From: Gamsiella multidivaricata
Lineage: Eukaryota > Mortierellomycota > Mortierellomycetes > Mortierellales > Mortierellaceae
Direction: 5' to 3'
Assembly (NCBI RefSeq): GCF_025024155.1
Contig: NW_026251804.1
Location: forward strand, 1-64,000
Length of the DNA stretch: 64,000 nt
Both the position numbers and the translations under genes were made by a program. This document shows, piece after piece, positions 19,624-31,359 of the stretch (positions are counted from its first letter, which is position 1; each line of letters begins with the position of its first letter). A model generated the notes under the pieces. It saw only the letters and a list, made by a program, of their open reading frames with translations. It did not search any database and was not told the origin of the DNA.

Positions 19624-21362
19624 ATGTCTATAGGTAAAACCATCAACCTCCGCCGACTCGCTCCTCTCTTCACTCTTTGGGCGAGCGAGTGAGCGTCTCA
19701 GCCGCGTTCTGTGTGCGTCTGTGTGCCTCCACAGCAAAAACAAGAGCTCAACATCTGTCACCCTGCAGTGTCTATGCAACCAACATCCATGGACCATGGT
19801 GCACCCACCCGCCCGAAACTCGACCTGCTAAACAAACTAAACCCGCTTCATTCTTTTGTTTTCGGACCCAATAGATCTATCCTGCACGCTCCTCACTCTG
19901 GCAGGAATTCCTTTATTCTACTTCCTTGTCCTCCCTAAGCTCCTCGCTGTCCTTCCACAAAAGATCCAATTCCTCGCAAAATGTATCGTCGTCTTGATCG
20001 CAACCCTCATCATGTCCGTTGCCGGATGCTTCATCTCGATCGCCTGTGCCGTTGTCGATAAGCGCCACATCATCAACTTTGTCGTCTCCAGATTCTTCTC
20101 CTACCTTGCCGCAGGACCCTGTGGGGTCACCTACAAGATCGTCGGAGAGGAGAACTTGGATAATTACCCCGCCATTGTTGTCTGCAATCACCAGTCTTCC
20201 ATGGACATGATGGTCCTGGGCAGAGTCTTCCCCAAGCACTGTGTTGTCATGGCAAAGAAGGAACTCCTTTACTTTCCCTTCTTGGGCGTCTTCAGTAAGT
20301 TCACTGTTGTATATGTGTGTTATACTTAAGTTGGTTTTTTTGTGGTTGCGCGGACGGATCGTACGAGTCAGGGTCAGGACCAAGATTGTTTCGCTGGATC
20401 GTAGTGGCGATTAATTTACCGAGGATTCTTTGCATCCGAAACGATGCGACAAAAATGCAGGATGACCAGCAGGAACTTTGCGCATCAGTTAGAAAGGATC
20501 CTACCGACCTTTTTTATATTTTTATTTATATTTTTTTTTTGGGCGTGAAAGGCGGTCTTTTTTTTCATGGAAACCCCCTCGACGGATACCGACCGATGGA
20601 AAAAAATAAATAAAAAAAACGTGGAAGCAGCAGCAACCCAACTCTAGTGGACTGCCTCATAGAAATACGACATTTCTTTTTTTTTTTGCTAAGTAACATT
20701 ATTCTCAACTCTATAGTGAAACTGAGCAATGCCATCTTCATTGACCGCAAGAACCATAAGAAGGCTATCGAGTCAACCACGCATGCTGTTGCAGACATGA
20801 AGAAGCACAACGTATGTATCAATGGACCTTGAGCACAATAACCCTCTTTTTGGCTGATGGGACGATCGATCCCTAGACTCCCTTGTATCTTTACTAATAC
20901 CGGTCTTTTTTGGCATGGCACTATCCAAATACATAGTCTGGAATCTGGATCTTCCCTGAGGGAACACGCTCCCGTCTTGAAAGTGCCGATCTCCTGCCCT
21001 TCAAGAAGGGTGCCTTCCATCTTGCTATCCAGTCTCAGCACCCCATTCTTCCTATTGTCGCCCAGGGATACTCTCATATCTATGACTCTACTAAGCGCAG
21101 CTTCCCCGGCGGTGAACTCGAGATCCGTGTTCTGGAACTCATCCCCACCACAGGACTGACGACCGATGATGTGAACGACTTGATGGAGAGGACACGCAAC
21201 GTGATGTTGAAGAACCTGAAGGAGATGGATCAGCGCGTCAAGCATACCAACGGCGAGATCGCACAGGAGCCCATGACGACAACCGCCAAGACTACGGCCA
21301 CATCAGTAGGAGAGCTGCAGGATGAGTTGTCTGTGAAGAAGAGGAAGACCTTGAAGGACTAG
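19624..21362 (+). CDS. SLC1: 1-acyl-sn-glycerol-3-phosphate acyltransferase (LPAAT)
   Basis: Acylates lysophosphatidate at sn-2 to phosphatidate in the ER, feeding phospholipids and triacylglycerol. Exons 19624-19633, 19875-20294, 20717-20811 and 20937-21362 give 316 codons. Exon 1 is only 10 nt (ATG TCT ATA G|GTAAAA), so the protein starts MSIDLSCTLLTLAG. Two hydrophobic segments follow (LLTLAGIPLFYFLVLP; CIVVLIATLIMSVAGCFISI). Catalytic motifs: VVCNHQSSMDMM (HX4D) near residues 104-115, and IWIFPEGTRSRL near residue 178, with a Lys-rich block LPFKKGAFHLA between the acyl-acceptor sites. The start model is supported by the same MSI opening that I recall for the Mortierella alpina enzyme. A CT-rich tract precedes the start. 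Convergent with the acyl-CoA oxidase gene. Confidence 0.93.
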
Positions 21363-21420
21363 ACAAGGACAGGATTTCTCTGTGACAGCAATAACTCTCC
21401 CACCGCACAGTCAACACAAA

Positions 21421-21440
21421 AAAAAAAAAAAAAAAAAAAA
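21421..21440 (+). repeat. Poly-A tract after LPAAT
   Basis: A run of about 22 A in the 3' region of the LPAAT gene, with TCTTTATAGCCATTATAGCC following. Genomic A-run; may lie in the 3' UTR. Confidence 0.5.
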
Positions 21441-21902
21441 TCTTTATAGCCATTATAGCCATTGTATGGATGGTTACTTCATGGATTGAGGGTTGGGGGA
21501 TCTTCTATGGAAACGCCATATCGTCCTTCCAGCGATCAGCTTTATACTCTCCCACGATGTTCAATGACATCGCACACCACGATCTCTTTTATTGATTTTT
21601 ATTTATTCCGCTTCTTTTTTTTTTTTTTAACATATGCGCCTAACATACAATAATTGTTTTTTATTTTCATAAAGATCTCTCCGTGGCGCAAAGGAAGCCC
21701 GACAGAGGAAAAAAAAAAAAAAAGAAAAAGAAAGTGATGCACATGTGGACACCGATCATGACGGCGCGGGGAACCCATTTGGATACGATCGCCCTTTGTT
21801 CTTTCTTTTTACCAGCAAGAAAAATATCACATGAAAATTTATTTATTCGCAAAAGAGGGTTCACCATGCAATTTTGAAATCGTCCGTTTTTCTTTTTTTT
21901 TT

Positions 21903-23079
21903 TTACAACTTGGAGGTACCATAGGCCTCATGAGCAGTGAAGCCCTTGGTCTCGAGCAGATTGTGCTCCATGAGCTCGCCCTTGTTATCGATCTCATTGT
22001 AGATCTCCCAGCCACCAGCTCCGCCAGCAATGGGCGCAAAAATCAGGCGCTCATCAACACCCAGGATATCGCTGATCGCCAACGAGTTAGTGCCGACAAT
22101 AGCAACAACTTCGCGCACATGCTGAGGCACCTTGAGAGCAGTCTGCTGTGAGACCAGGCCGCGGGTCATGTACCAGGCAAGGTAAGTATCGACCATGCTC
22201 AGACCCCACAGGCGCAACAAAGTCTCCAAGATCGCCCTATTCAGAGGAGTACAATAATAAAATGAAAAATGTCAGGAACTGGATCTGATCCGTGTGAACA
22301 TGCGAGGACATGAAAAAACTAGATGCAACTTACTTGGCGCCACCGGAGACGGTCTCGATGACCTTGAGCGTCTGCTCGAAGCAGATGCGCTCACCGTATG
22401 CCTTGGCAGCAGCCTGGATTGTGTCAGATTCCTCGCCCATCCAGACCTCGAACAATTGCTTGCCCTTGTTCATCTTGGCCTGCATAGCAGTTGCGAGCTA
22501 TATAAACAAAGAGGGAGAAAAAAAATGAGTACTTCTGCGGCGAGAAGCTGTCGTGCCTAAAATCCGACTAAAGCTCTTACCTCCTTGAAGAGTCCGGCCT
22601 CACGGAGCTGGAAAAGCTTATAAAGGGTCTCCAAAGACGTAATGTCCCAGTTGGAGGCATCCTTAGGGTTGGGCAAGTGCTTGAGATCCAGCTGGCCCTT
22701 CTGGAGAAGAGTAACGATCTCCTTCGCGACCTTCTGCATCAACACACTGTTGTCTCCCTCGGCAGTCATACCGGCATGAGAGAATGCAATGAACTGACCG
22801 AAGCGGTTAACGGAGAGGTAGCCCTGGCCACCGCAACGTTCACGGCAGGTCGTGGCAACACGCTCGTTATTCCAGGTCACCAGGGGCTTGATGACACAGC
22901 AAAGGCGGACAACCTCATCGGCATCAGAGGGGTTCTGCTTCAATGAGGCGGCAGCCCAGCGCTCCTTGCAGTAGTTCAACCCAATGTTCAAACAGACAGT
23001 CTGGGCAAACAACGGGAGCAGAGCTTTCTGCTGCAATTGGTAGACCATGATAGGGGTATCACTATGATGGGTCGAATGG

Positions 23080-23110
<31 letters not shown>

Positions 23111-24629
23111 TGTCAGAACAGACGGCGAGGAGTACTCTGTTGCTACACAACTGCACATTGGATTCTTTTCTCGAGAAAGCAACCTCACCTCTTGCCCTTG
23201 GGTCCGACACAGAGACGGCTGTTAGCATAGCGGAAAGCAATGGCCAAGCAGACCTTGGAGCCACCCTGGCAAAGGGATGCGATGGCAAGACGTCCGGACA
23301 GCAGCTGATCAGCGACCTTGAGGAAGCGGCTAGCAAAAAGATATAGTATACGAGTATTAGCATCACTTGAAAATCTCACATATTCTCAGCAAAGATACAA
23401 ATAGATGCCGTCTTACCCACGGCGATTGTTGATCGAGGACGAGAACTTTCCGTCGCGCGAAATGTCAGAGTACTTGTTCAAGATGTTTTGGGCAGGGACA
23501 CGGACGTGGTCAAAGAACAGCTTGCCGTTGTCAACACCGTTGCAGCCAAACTTGACGCCCATGTCCTCGATGCGCACACCCTTGGAAGGAGTCATGTCCT
23601 CTTCACGGATGCGGACAAGGATGGCGTGGATACCTTCGTCCTTGCCACCAACAAAGGTCTGAGCAAAGACAATGCACCACTTGGCGTGGACAGCAGACTA
23701 TTGAACGCGAACACGGGCACGAGAACTTCTTGTTAGGGGACAAAAGCACTCCAAGCAGATCGATGACATGCATAGATGCCAATCAGAGACATGACTTTAC
23801 GTTGGTGATCCAGTACTTCTGGGCCTTGACGGTGGGTGTATGGATCTCCCACTCGTGGGTCTCGGGAAGCTAACCAGGGGGCAGGCAGAAGTAATGAGTT
23901 AGGGGCTGGCTGTCTCCCAAAAGAACCGAATCTAGGCTCCCGCCATATACCGTCATTTTCACGGAGGCTCCCAGTCTTTTTTTCCCCCTTCACCGTGGGC
24001 ACTCGTATCAGGTGTTACACATGTAATTAGCAGCAGTGCGCAAGAAAGGGTAACTTACATAATAAGCAGTGGTCTCCATCTCAACAGCGTTGTTACCATA
24101 GCCCAACTCGGTCAGACCAAAGCATCCGATCGCGCTCATATCGTCGATCTTGGGCAGGAGGTTACGGTGTCTCTCAGTTCCGAGCTTGATCACCGTACCA
24201 CCGAACAGGTTCCACTGGACAGTCATCTATGTGGACGTTGAGTCGAGCGATGCAAGATAGTCAGTCGATTGTGAACGAGACAGAAGGATCGGGATGACTA
24301 CCATGTCATTCGGATACGAAAGAGGGGGACTGGGGCCTTACCTTGGTGCCCATGCTTCCGTCGATCATGCCAGCAATCTCGTGAGCGGAAAAGACACGGA
24401 GGGGATTCTTCTCAAAGTCCATGACGGAGATGTAGCCCGCGTGGGCGAGACGGCGGAGACGCTGGAGGGCGAGCTCGCGCTTGGCCTCGAGGGAGATGTC
24501 GTAGCGGGGGATGTAGATGGGGTCCTTGGCGACAAAGTCGAGCATCTCGCGACGGTGCTCGTGGTTGTCGTTGGCGAGGATACGGGCGACCTTGCCGATG
24601 TCGGCAGGGGTGAAGTTGATACCGGCCAT
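21903..24629 (-). CDS. POX1: Peroxisomal acyl-CoA oxidase
   Basis: First step of peroxisomal beta-oxidation: FAD-dependent oxidation of acyl-CoA to trans-2-enoyl-CoA with H2O2 release. Eight exons (24629-24342, 24226-24059, 23869-23801, 23697-23417, 23329-23189, 23061-22581, 22497-22334, 22236-21903) give 641 codons. Motifs: [13 protein letters not shown] (FAD/substrate loop), [47 protein letters not shown], and [11 protein letters not shown] with the catalytic Glu. The C-terminus is SKL, a perfect type 1 peroxisomal targeting signal, and the chain is the usual length. The gene faces LPAAT tail to tail, putting fatty-acid breakdown beside glycerolipid synthesis, which is probably coincidence. 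Intron 5 carries a long T-run on the gene strand. Confidence 0.95.
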
Positions 24630-25758
24630 GGCTTTGTTGTTTAGGGGCGAGAGGGAGGGAAGGGGTTGGAGGGAAGGAAGAGAAGGGGGGATGAGGAATG
24701 AGCAGAAGATGGAGGCGAGAAGGACGAGGATGAGGACCAAGAAAAGGAAACGGATAGAGATGCGACTGTGGGAAATGTGCGCGTGGAGTGAGGGTGTGAG
24801 TGCTTCTTCTCCACACCCTCAGGCGCACAAGTGAAGCCAGTCGCATCTCTGTCACATGCGAGGACGCTGCACTCCTTCTCCTTTCGTTTCTGAGGAACCA
24901 AAAGAAAAGAAAGAAAAGGCGCACCTCATGTACATGTACGCTCGCCGATGTATCCGCCTCGCCCCGGGGCCCAGTGTGTCCTCAGTCCCATCCCGCCTGC
25001 AGTCGACCGATCGATCCTTATCTCCCTGTTGATCGTGCACATCTTTGTGGCCTGACATGGTCCCTGGATCTGCAGATAGTCTCCGCTGGATGGTCTCAGC
25101 TGTAGGTCGGGGGGGCATGTGAAGAGGCAGATGAAGAAGAAGAAGAAGGTGAAGCAAGCAGAGGGCTGAATTGTTTCCCCGTGCAAGCGCGTTGCATCCA
25201 AGTAGTTCTTTCCTTCCCCCCTACCCCTCTGGTGCATGTCTTCCTGCGTCCCGTTGATCCCTTTCCTCCAGCAGCAGCAGAAGCAGCAGCAGCAGGTGGC
25301 TCGAATTAAGGTTGGTGTCCATTGTCCCTCAGACCCTATTTGAGCTCCGTGCGGACCAGATTTGGGAACGGCCTTTTTCTTTCTCCTTTCAGATCTTTCA
25401 TGTATGAAGTCACTGCTAGACGGGTTGGGGGCGCATCCAGCGGGACATATCCATCCATCTATCCATCCATCCGCTGTATGGGACCAGGAGTGACCATTCA
25501 GACCCATTCAACATGGTCTCCAGCATCCTCAACTGCATTCATCACCAGGAGAGGGAGAGATCAATTGCTCGAGATTATATGCTTGGACTAGACTGCATTC
25601 AGGATCAACCTGACCTAACCAGGATGGACCGCGAGAAACGACTTTCCCTCCAGTCTGTTTGCTGAATCTCTTCAGGACTAAAGAGGAGGGGCAAACTAGT
25701 TCACGCAGAGACTAATCCAGCATCGCTCGTTCGTCACAAACCCCTTTTCGCCCACAGC
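24630..25758. promoter_or_regulatory. 1.1-kb divergent intergenic region, AOX / RPL12
   Basis: Separates divergent starts of acyl-CoA oxidase and ribosomal L12. No gene found: ORFs on both strands are low-complexity. The part next to the oxidase is a GA-rich tract (24650-24720). A GCAGCA repeat lies at 25270-25295 and ATCCATCC repeats at 25448-25470. No TATA box recognised. Confidence 0.4.
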
Positions 25759-26389
25759 ATGCCACCAAAGCTGGACCCCAACGAGATCAAGATCATCTAC
25801 CTCCGTGCCACCGGAGGAGAGGTCGGAGCTTCCTCTGCTCTTGCCCCCAAGATCGGTCCTCTCGGTCTCTCGCCCAAGAAGGTCGGTGAAGATATCGCCA
25901 AGGCCACCCAGGACTGGAAGGGTCTCCGTGTCACCGTCCAGTTGACCATCCAGAACCGTCAGGCTGCCGTCTCGGTCGTCCCCTCGGCCTCTTCCTTGGT
26001 CATCAAGGCCCTCAAGGAGGCTCCCCGTGACCGTAAGAAGGAGAAGAACATCAAGCACAACGGTAACATCTCCCTCGATGATGTTATCGAGATTGCCCGC
26101 ATCATGCGCTCCAAGTCCATGGCCCGCGAGCTCTCCGGTACCGTCAAGGAGATCCTCGGAACTGCCTTCTCGGTCGGATGCACTGTTGACGGCCAGTCCC
26201 CCAAGGATCTCGGCGATGCCATCGATGCCGGTGAGGTTGAGATCCCTGTAAGTCACTCTTCTCTTTATTAATCCTGATGGAGATGATCTCTCCACTGATG
26301 GTCATCGTCGCGTCTATGCTTCTGTTGTTCTTTGTTCTACTTTCTAACATTACGGGCCTTACTTCTATATCATTTTCTAGGAGGCTTAA
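25759..26389 (+). CDS. RPL12: 60S ribosomal protein L12 (uL11)
   Basis: Exons 25759-26247 and 26381-26389 encode 165 residues, the usual length. The start [20 protein letters not shown], the segment [20 protein letters not shown] and the conserved block with [14 protein letters not shown] are diagnostic. uL11 forms the base of the ribosomal stalk at the GTPase-associated centre. The last exon holds only EA and the stop codon (GAG GCT TAA), a very short terminal exon. Codon choice is strongly biased to C-ending codons, as expected for a highly expressed gene. Confidence 0.97.
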
Positions 26390-26548
26390 ATAGCTTGTAT
26401 TATAAGTACTTGTAATGCAACATCGCTATAAACCTTGGTTCCAAGGCTCGAATAATTCTTTTTGTGTATTGTGTTTTGGCGCAGCGTTCAAATCATGAGT
26501 GAATAACATCATGGAAAAAACGGAGGGAGGCCTTTTCTCAGGACGGGT

Positions 26549-26565
26549 GGGGGGGGGGGGGGGGG
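26549..26565 (+). repeat. Poly-G run (17 G)
   Basis: A G homopolymer in the RPL12 3' flank. It could form a G-quadruplex; equally it is a site of sequencing error. Confidence 0.7.
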
Positions 26566-26629
26566 ACGCAGAAAAAGGATAGTTTTCAGGAATGGAATCA
26601 ACAAGGAGGAAAAAAAAGAAAAAGACGTA

Positions 26630-27199
26630 TTAAACTGCGTTAGGACTATATATCGCGGAGTGAACATGTGTAAGCAACAAACCGCTGCAAGAAAAAAAAA
26701 AAGAAGGAAGAGATAAAGATACCAATGGCAATATAACTGAACGTAACTGAACGGGCCTTGTCAAGTCCCTGTGTACGCAAATGAGCCATTGTGAAAGATA
26801 TGGGAGGCCGAGGGCGAAGTCTTTTCTTGAATTTATGTTATGCGGCGTCAGTTTCGCTGCTTTAGGCTCAAATGCTGAATGGATAAGCAGATCACGAATC
26901 AATCTATTGAAATCAAAAGAGTCATTGACAAAAACCAATGTCCAAATGTCGAAAGCGCCATTTGGTGTGCTCCACTCCCCCAGATAAGCTGATTCCGTTC
27001 TAGCGCGCAAGTCATTGATGATGTCTAAAGAAGGCGGTATATTCATAAAAGAGACACTGAGCAAGGAAGACAAGTCGGCGACACGCTGGTGAAAGAAGAT
27101 GAAGACTGGAGTTGTAGACAGGTCAAAGGCAACCTTGTGCATCGCATGGATAGAGCAACGCATGAGGAGCATGTCCCTTCTTATCGTCTGCTGGTTCAT
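26630..27199 (-). CDS. Doubtful ORF, unknown protein, possibly decayed
   Basis: A 189-codon frame starts MNQQTIRRDMLLMRCSI and contains SLLSVSFMNIPPSLDIINDL and GAFDIWTLVFVNDSFDF, which looks like genuine protein, while the last ~40 residues (SLPSFFFSCS) look like read-through of non-coding DNA. Upstream of it (27228-27478, minus) two overlapping open frames (for example MSDMALQLQEGHIDRLKLKQ) may be further exons. An acceptor CTTCAG at 27214 is in place. No family recognised; it could be an intact lineage-specific gene with unplaced introns or a pseudogene. Confidence 0.3.
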   Translation of the reverse strand: MNQQTIRRDMLLMRCSIHAMHKVAFDLSTTPVFIFFHQRVADLSSLLSVSFMNIPPSLDIINDLRARTESAYLGEWSTPNGAFDIWTLVFVNDSFDFNRLIRDLLIHSAFEPKAAKLTPHNINSRKDFALGLPYLSQWLICVHRDLTRPVQLRSVILPLVSLSLPSFFFSCSGLLLTHVHSAIYSPNAV

Positions 27200-27667
27200 G
27201 AATGGATCCGATTCTGAAGGTCGTGTGTCAAATTTTTATTGAAGTCGCCGACAGGTCTAGTTCGCAACTAGGGTTGGCACAAGACTGTCTACTTGCCCTT
27301 GGTCCCAAGTATGCTTCCTGTTGCTTCAGCTTCAGTCTGTCGATGTGACCTTCCTGGAGCTGCAATGCCATATCTGACATGTTTGTTCCTCCATATAGAC
27401 CTCTCGACGACTCCCCAGTGATATTGACTGAATAACGCCTGATCCTGCATTGTACAGCGTTTTCTTCAGGATTAGGACCCTGTTGGCGTAGTCCGCGTCA
27501 TGTCGATGTCCATTCCGCCTCGGGTTAAGCCATGCCTCCAGCTGTATGCTGTATGCCGTGTACGTGAATTACCCTTGAAATCGGATCGACAGAAACCGTG
27601 GGCGTCGAGAAGCAGACCAGGCTGGCGCCCCGCATTTTACACTTCACATTTGAGGAAAACCTCCGAA

Positions 27668-27675
27668 TATAAATA
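27668..27675 (+). promoter_or_regulatory. TATA box of the cysteine dioxygenase gene
   Basis: TATAAATA lies 156 bp upstream of the start codon at 27831, followed by a C/A-rich leader, a spacing compatible with a short 5' UTR. Confidence 0.4.
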
Positions 27676-27830
27676 AAGAGGCCAGACCATTCTTTATTTT
27701 CAGTTTGTTTCGTCCTCATTCATCGCCATCGCCATCTTCTGCCAACAACAATAAAAACGAACAATCCATCCTTACCTCGACAACTCCATCGCACACACAC
27801 ATACACACGAGCCTGAACCTCCTTACAAAC

Positions 27831-28723
27831 ATGACCTCGACAATGTCTTCCTCCCATTTGCACCCTGGATCTGATGTCACCCCCGCCAAATCCAACAACG
27901 AACCCGCACCCATTCCTGTGCCAGCCTCCCTGGACGAACTCGTCGCACTCTTGCACGCCGAGCTCGGCTCCAACGGTCTGGACAGCGAGCATGTCGACGT
28001 TGACCGGGTCAAGAAACTGATGTCGAATTACGTCTCCAACAAGGGCGATTGGCAAAAGTATGCCCTCTTTGACAAGAACCGGTACACTCGCAACCTCGTC
28101 GATGACGGCAACGGTAATTTCAACCTTATGATCCTTGCCTGGCCCGAGAATGTTGGAAGGTAAACCACCCCCCTCCCCAATTCCATGCTCCTATGTGAAA
28201 AAATACGGCCATCCTCCATTTGGTCTCGCTGCTCACATCACTCTTCCTTGCATGGTTTGCTACTTTCATCGGTGTTGATAGTGCGATCCACGACCACTCT
28301 GGTGCCCACTGCATTATGAAAATCCTCGACGGCGAATTGCAAGAAACCCTCTATGACTGGCCCGACAAGGTCATTACCGAGTCCGACCACTCCGATTCCG
28401 GTGTCGGTAGCGACCACAGCGACAATGAAGAACAGTCCAAGCCCATGAAAATCACTCGCGAAACGATCCTGCACCGGGATGAATGTGCCTACATGTCCGA
28501 CCAGCTGGGCCTTCACCGAGTATCGAATCCGCTCAAGGGCCAGGGCTCGCTCTCACTACACCTGTATACGCCTCCTTACGAAACCTGCAAGACCTTCAAT
28601 GAACGGTCTTCAAAGGCAAGATCGTCGGGCAAATGTGTGTTTTACTCCACCAGGGGTGAAAAGTTGGAGAGCTGTCCTTCAAAGGCATATCTGGAGTGCC
28701 CCCTTACGATTGATGACCAGTGA
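27831..28723 (+). CDS. CDO1: Cysteine dioxygenase
   Basis: Non-haem iron enzyme that oxidises cysteine to cysteine sulfinate, opening cysteine catabolism toward taurine/hypotaurine or sulfite. Exons 27831-28159 and 28282-28723 give 256 codons. The cupin iron ligands are visible: IHDHSGAHC (two His of the H-x-H pair) and the third His in [17 protein letters not shown]; the Cys of GAHC sits where the Cys-Tyr cofactor Cys would be. Compared with the ~200-residue animal enzyme the protein has an N-terminal extension of ~40 residues and an acidic insert after the Fe-binding strand with SDHSDSG and SDHSDNEEQ, likely a surface loop. TATA at 27668; AATAAA near 28874 downstream. Confidence 0.93.
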
Positions 28724-30089
28724 ATCGGATCCTGAGCCCCGTTACGTACTCGGTCCCGAGTTCGCCTTATGTCTGTTATTATTTTTCCGTGTATATCATG
28801 CCTTGTCGTTCGTATTAGCGCCCCATAGTTATTCCTGCCCTTCATGTACGCCTTTCAATAGTAATTGAAACTGAATAAACACTTTGTACATATCAAAAAA
28901 AATAACTGACTCTGGTCCCCGTTGGATATTCCCCGCCCGCATGAGTCAGTGAGGAAAAAAAAGGTGAAGTGTACGTATCAGTGACGAAGCGAATATATAC
29001 GTGGTGGGATATAATGAGAATTAGGCGCGGAAATAAATGCTGCAGAAGAAGAGGGAGAGTATGGCAACGATAGAACGAGCGCAAGGGGAAAAGAAACGCC
29101 CACTGGATGTAGAAAGTCCTGAATGGCTGCCTGTGTGAGTGCCAAGGCTCCTGTTAGGTCCTGTTAAGTCCTGCTAGGCAAAGTGAACAACGTTGTGATG
29201 TTGAGAATGTGAACAGGCGGCGGTAGCAGGTGTAGGCCGCACACACCGTGCGGTTCAAGTGCAGCAAAAAGGAACAAAAGTCGGCCGAGCACAATAGCAG
29301 AGTGCAAGGGAGGAGAGAGGATAAGGAGGTAAATGTAAGGCAGAGAGGAATGGGATGTAGTTGGGAGAAGAGGGCATAAAAGAGATCAGCAGCAGTGCCT
29401 TTTTTCAACAGATATATCCTGTTCATGGTCGATGGCGTGCTCGACTTCCCCAATCCAGCCAATCACCATGCGGGGCTGGTCTACTTGCTCCCCACCGCAA
29501 TGGGACTGCTATTTCCCACGTTCGCATGAGATTTCGCTCTTTTTTGGTCAAGAGAGAGAGAGACAGAGTGCGTCTCGTGAGAGACCCTGGTGTTACTGTG
29601 CGTCGTTCGTTTCATGAATTGACATTATTGACATTGGAAAAGAGGACAAGCGCCAACGCTGGCTGATTCGAGCTGTGGCTGATGGGTGTGTGATGCGATA
29701 TGCTGCTGCGGCTGCCGAAGGAGAGACCTCGAGACGCTTTTTCCAAATGCATACTATCCGTGGAGAAACAGCAGAAACATGAACGTCCTTCTCAGGGGAA
29801 CAAAGAAGAGCACGTTGACCATGCGCGATGCATGAACCACAGAAATAAAAAGAGCTCACCTTTTATTTTACTACAGTAGACTACTAGTCTACGTGCATAC
29901 GCGAGTGAGGATATGGACGCCTGCCTTCTACACACAGGGCAAACAAAACGGAAGAAAGATAATACCGCGGCAAAATCTTTCATTCTCTCTTTCTTTCTCT
30001 CACTTTCCCTCCCTCCTCATACTTTTTTCTCCCCGCCATTCTTTCCTCCCCCCTCCCTCCAACCGCCCAGCCCAACAAACACCAACACC
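28724..30089. other. 1.4-kb intergenic region without clear gene
   Basis: Begins with the CDO 3' flank (AATAAA near 28874). ORFs at 29154-29462 (-) and 29361-29666 (+) lack protein-like pattern. The last 200 bp are pyrimidine-rich (TTTCTCTC, CCTCCC) and are the likely promoter and leader of the TM2 gene. Confidence 0.45.
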
Positions 30090-31035
30090 ATGTCCACCCC
30101 TGTACAGCGCGACGAAGAATCCCGCGGCCTCTTGCACGGCCAACAGGTTTCTCACACTGAAGCCAACGACACCTTCTACGGCCGCACCTTTGGCCATGTC
30201 AACACCCACCGCAAGCGTTACTTTGCACTCTGGCTCCTCGCCGCCACCGTCGCGATTTCCACGGTCCTGGGCCTGCATTACTATCATAAGCAGAAACACG
30301 AGGGCGGACACCATGATGATCCTGAGGGCGAGTCGAATTTGATTGCAGGCCTCTTGACGGGTGTCGTCGCGGCTGCGAGACCAAAGGCCCCCGTCTGTGA
30401 GTCGGATCGGTCCTATCCGATTGCCATCCTGTTGTCGATTTTCTTTGGATATATCGCGTAAGTTCCTCTTTCGAAACTCATTGGCCCATTGGACATTGAA
30501 CAAAAGAGCAGGTGGTGTCCTGTTGCTTTGAGAACGAGGGGGGATGGCCTGAAAACTTGACTAACACCATGCTTTGTGGATACGATGATCTTTTTTTTTT
30601 TTTTTTTTTTTTTTTTTTGTTCAACCTTTCTAGAGTTGACCGCTTCTACCTCGGCTACATTGTCTCGTCCCTCATCAAGCTCGTTACTGGTAAGCAAAAC
30701 TTGGTCCTCCCTGTTTTCACCTTTTTTTTTTTATTCCCGCACTCGTGCAGAAATTGAAAAGGAGCATGAATATTGTTACGGTGGGAAAAAAAAAAAAAAA
30801 AAACATTCGTCCCGGTCAGGGTCTTTCTTTTTTTTTTTTTTGCGCCATTTGAAGAGATCTCCGTCCAGCGGGATGGATAGGATGCCCCTTGCCATACCCA
30901 ATACTAATATCACCCTCATTTTATCTTTCCTTCGCTCTAGCCGGTGGTTTCGGTATCTGGTACATCATCGACATTATCCTCATCATCATCGGAGGCCTTC
31001 CCGACCACAACGGATGCCGTCTCACCGCTCCTTAA
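30090..31035 (+). CDS. TM2-domain membrane protein
   Basis: Exons 30090-30457, 30634-30689 and 30941-31035 encode 172 residues. The N-terminus is cytosol-like, then a hydrophobic helix (WLLAATVAISTVLGLHYY, residues ~50-67), a His/Asp-rich loop, and a C-terminal TM2 domain: YPIAILLSIFFGYIAVDRFY, LGYIVSSLIKLVTAGGFGIW and YIIDIILIIIGGLP. The DRFYLGY motif between the two helices is the family mark, and all of it appears only when the two introns are removed. TM2 proteins are widespread; their biochemical role is mostly unknown. The intron acceptors follow long T-runs. Confidence 0.9.
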
Positions 31036-31359
31036 AACGGACACTGCAAGCAGTCATCAATATTCATCATTCGCGTGCACAACAAAGACCAGGAGGGGCG
31101 AGAGACAGATGGAGATCAGTCGTGTCTTGCGGCTGTTGTATTTCCCCTCTTCCAGCTCATTGTAAATAAATCATCATATGCACAAAGAGCCGCTGTTTCG
31201 TTTCTTTCTGGTAAATGATGTGCTTTGTTCTTCCATAGCGCCCGCGATCTTTATTCTTGGCAACGGATGGTGGCAGCCTTATAAGGTTACACGACGAAGT
31301 CTGTTGCGATGGTCTATTATTGTTCTTGTGCTACCCAAGAAACGCTGCTGATGTTGATA

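Noticed and set aside
19913..20383. Long minus-strand ORF over the LPAAT gene
   Set aside because: It lies opposite exon 2 of a clearly identified acyltransferase and has no family features.
24926..25507. 193-codon minus ORF between AOX and RPL12
   Set aside because: Composition is set by GCAGCA and ATCC repeats (Cys and Phe runs); no conserved motif or splice partner.
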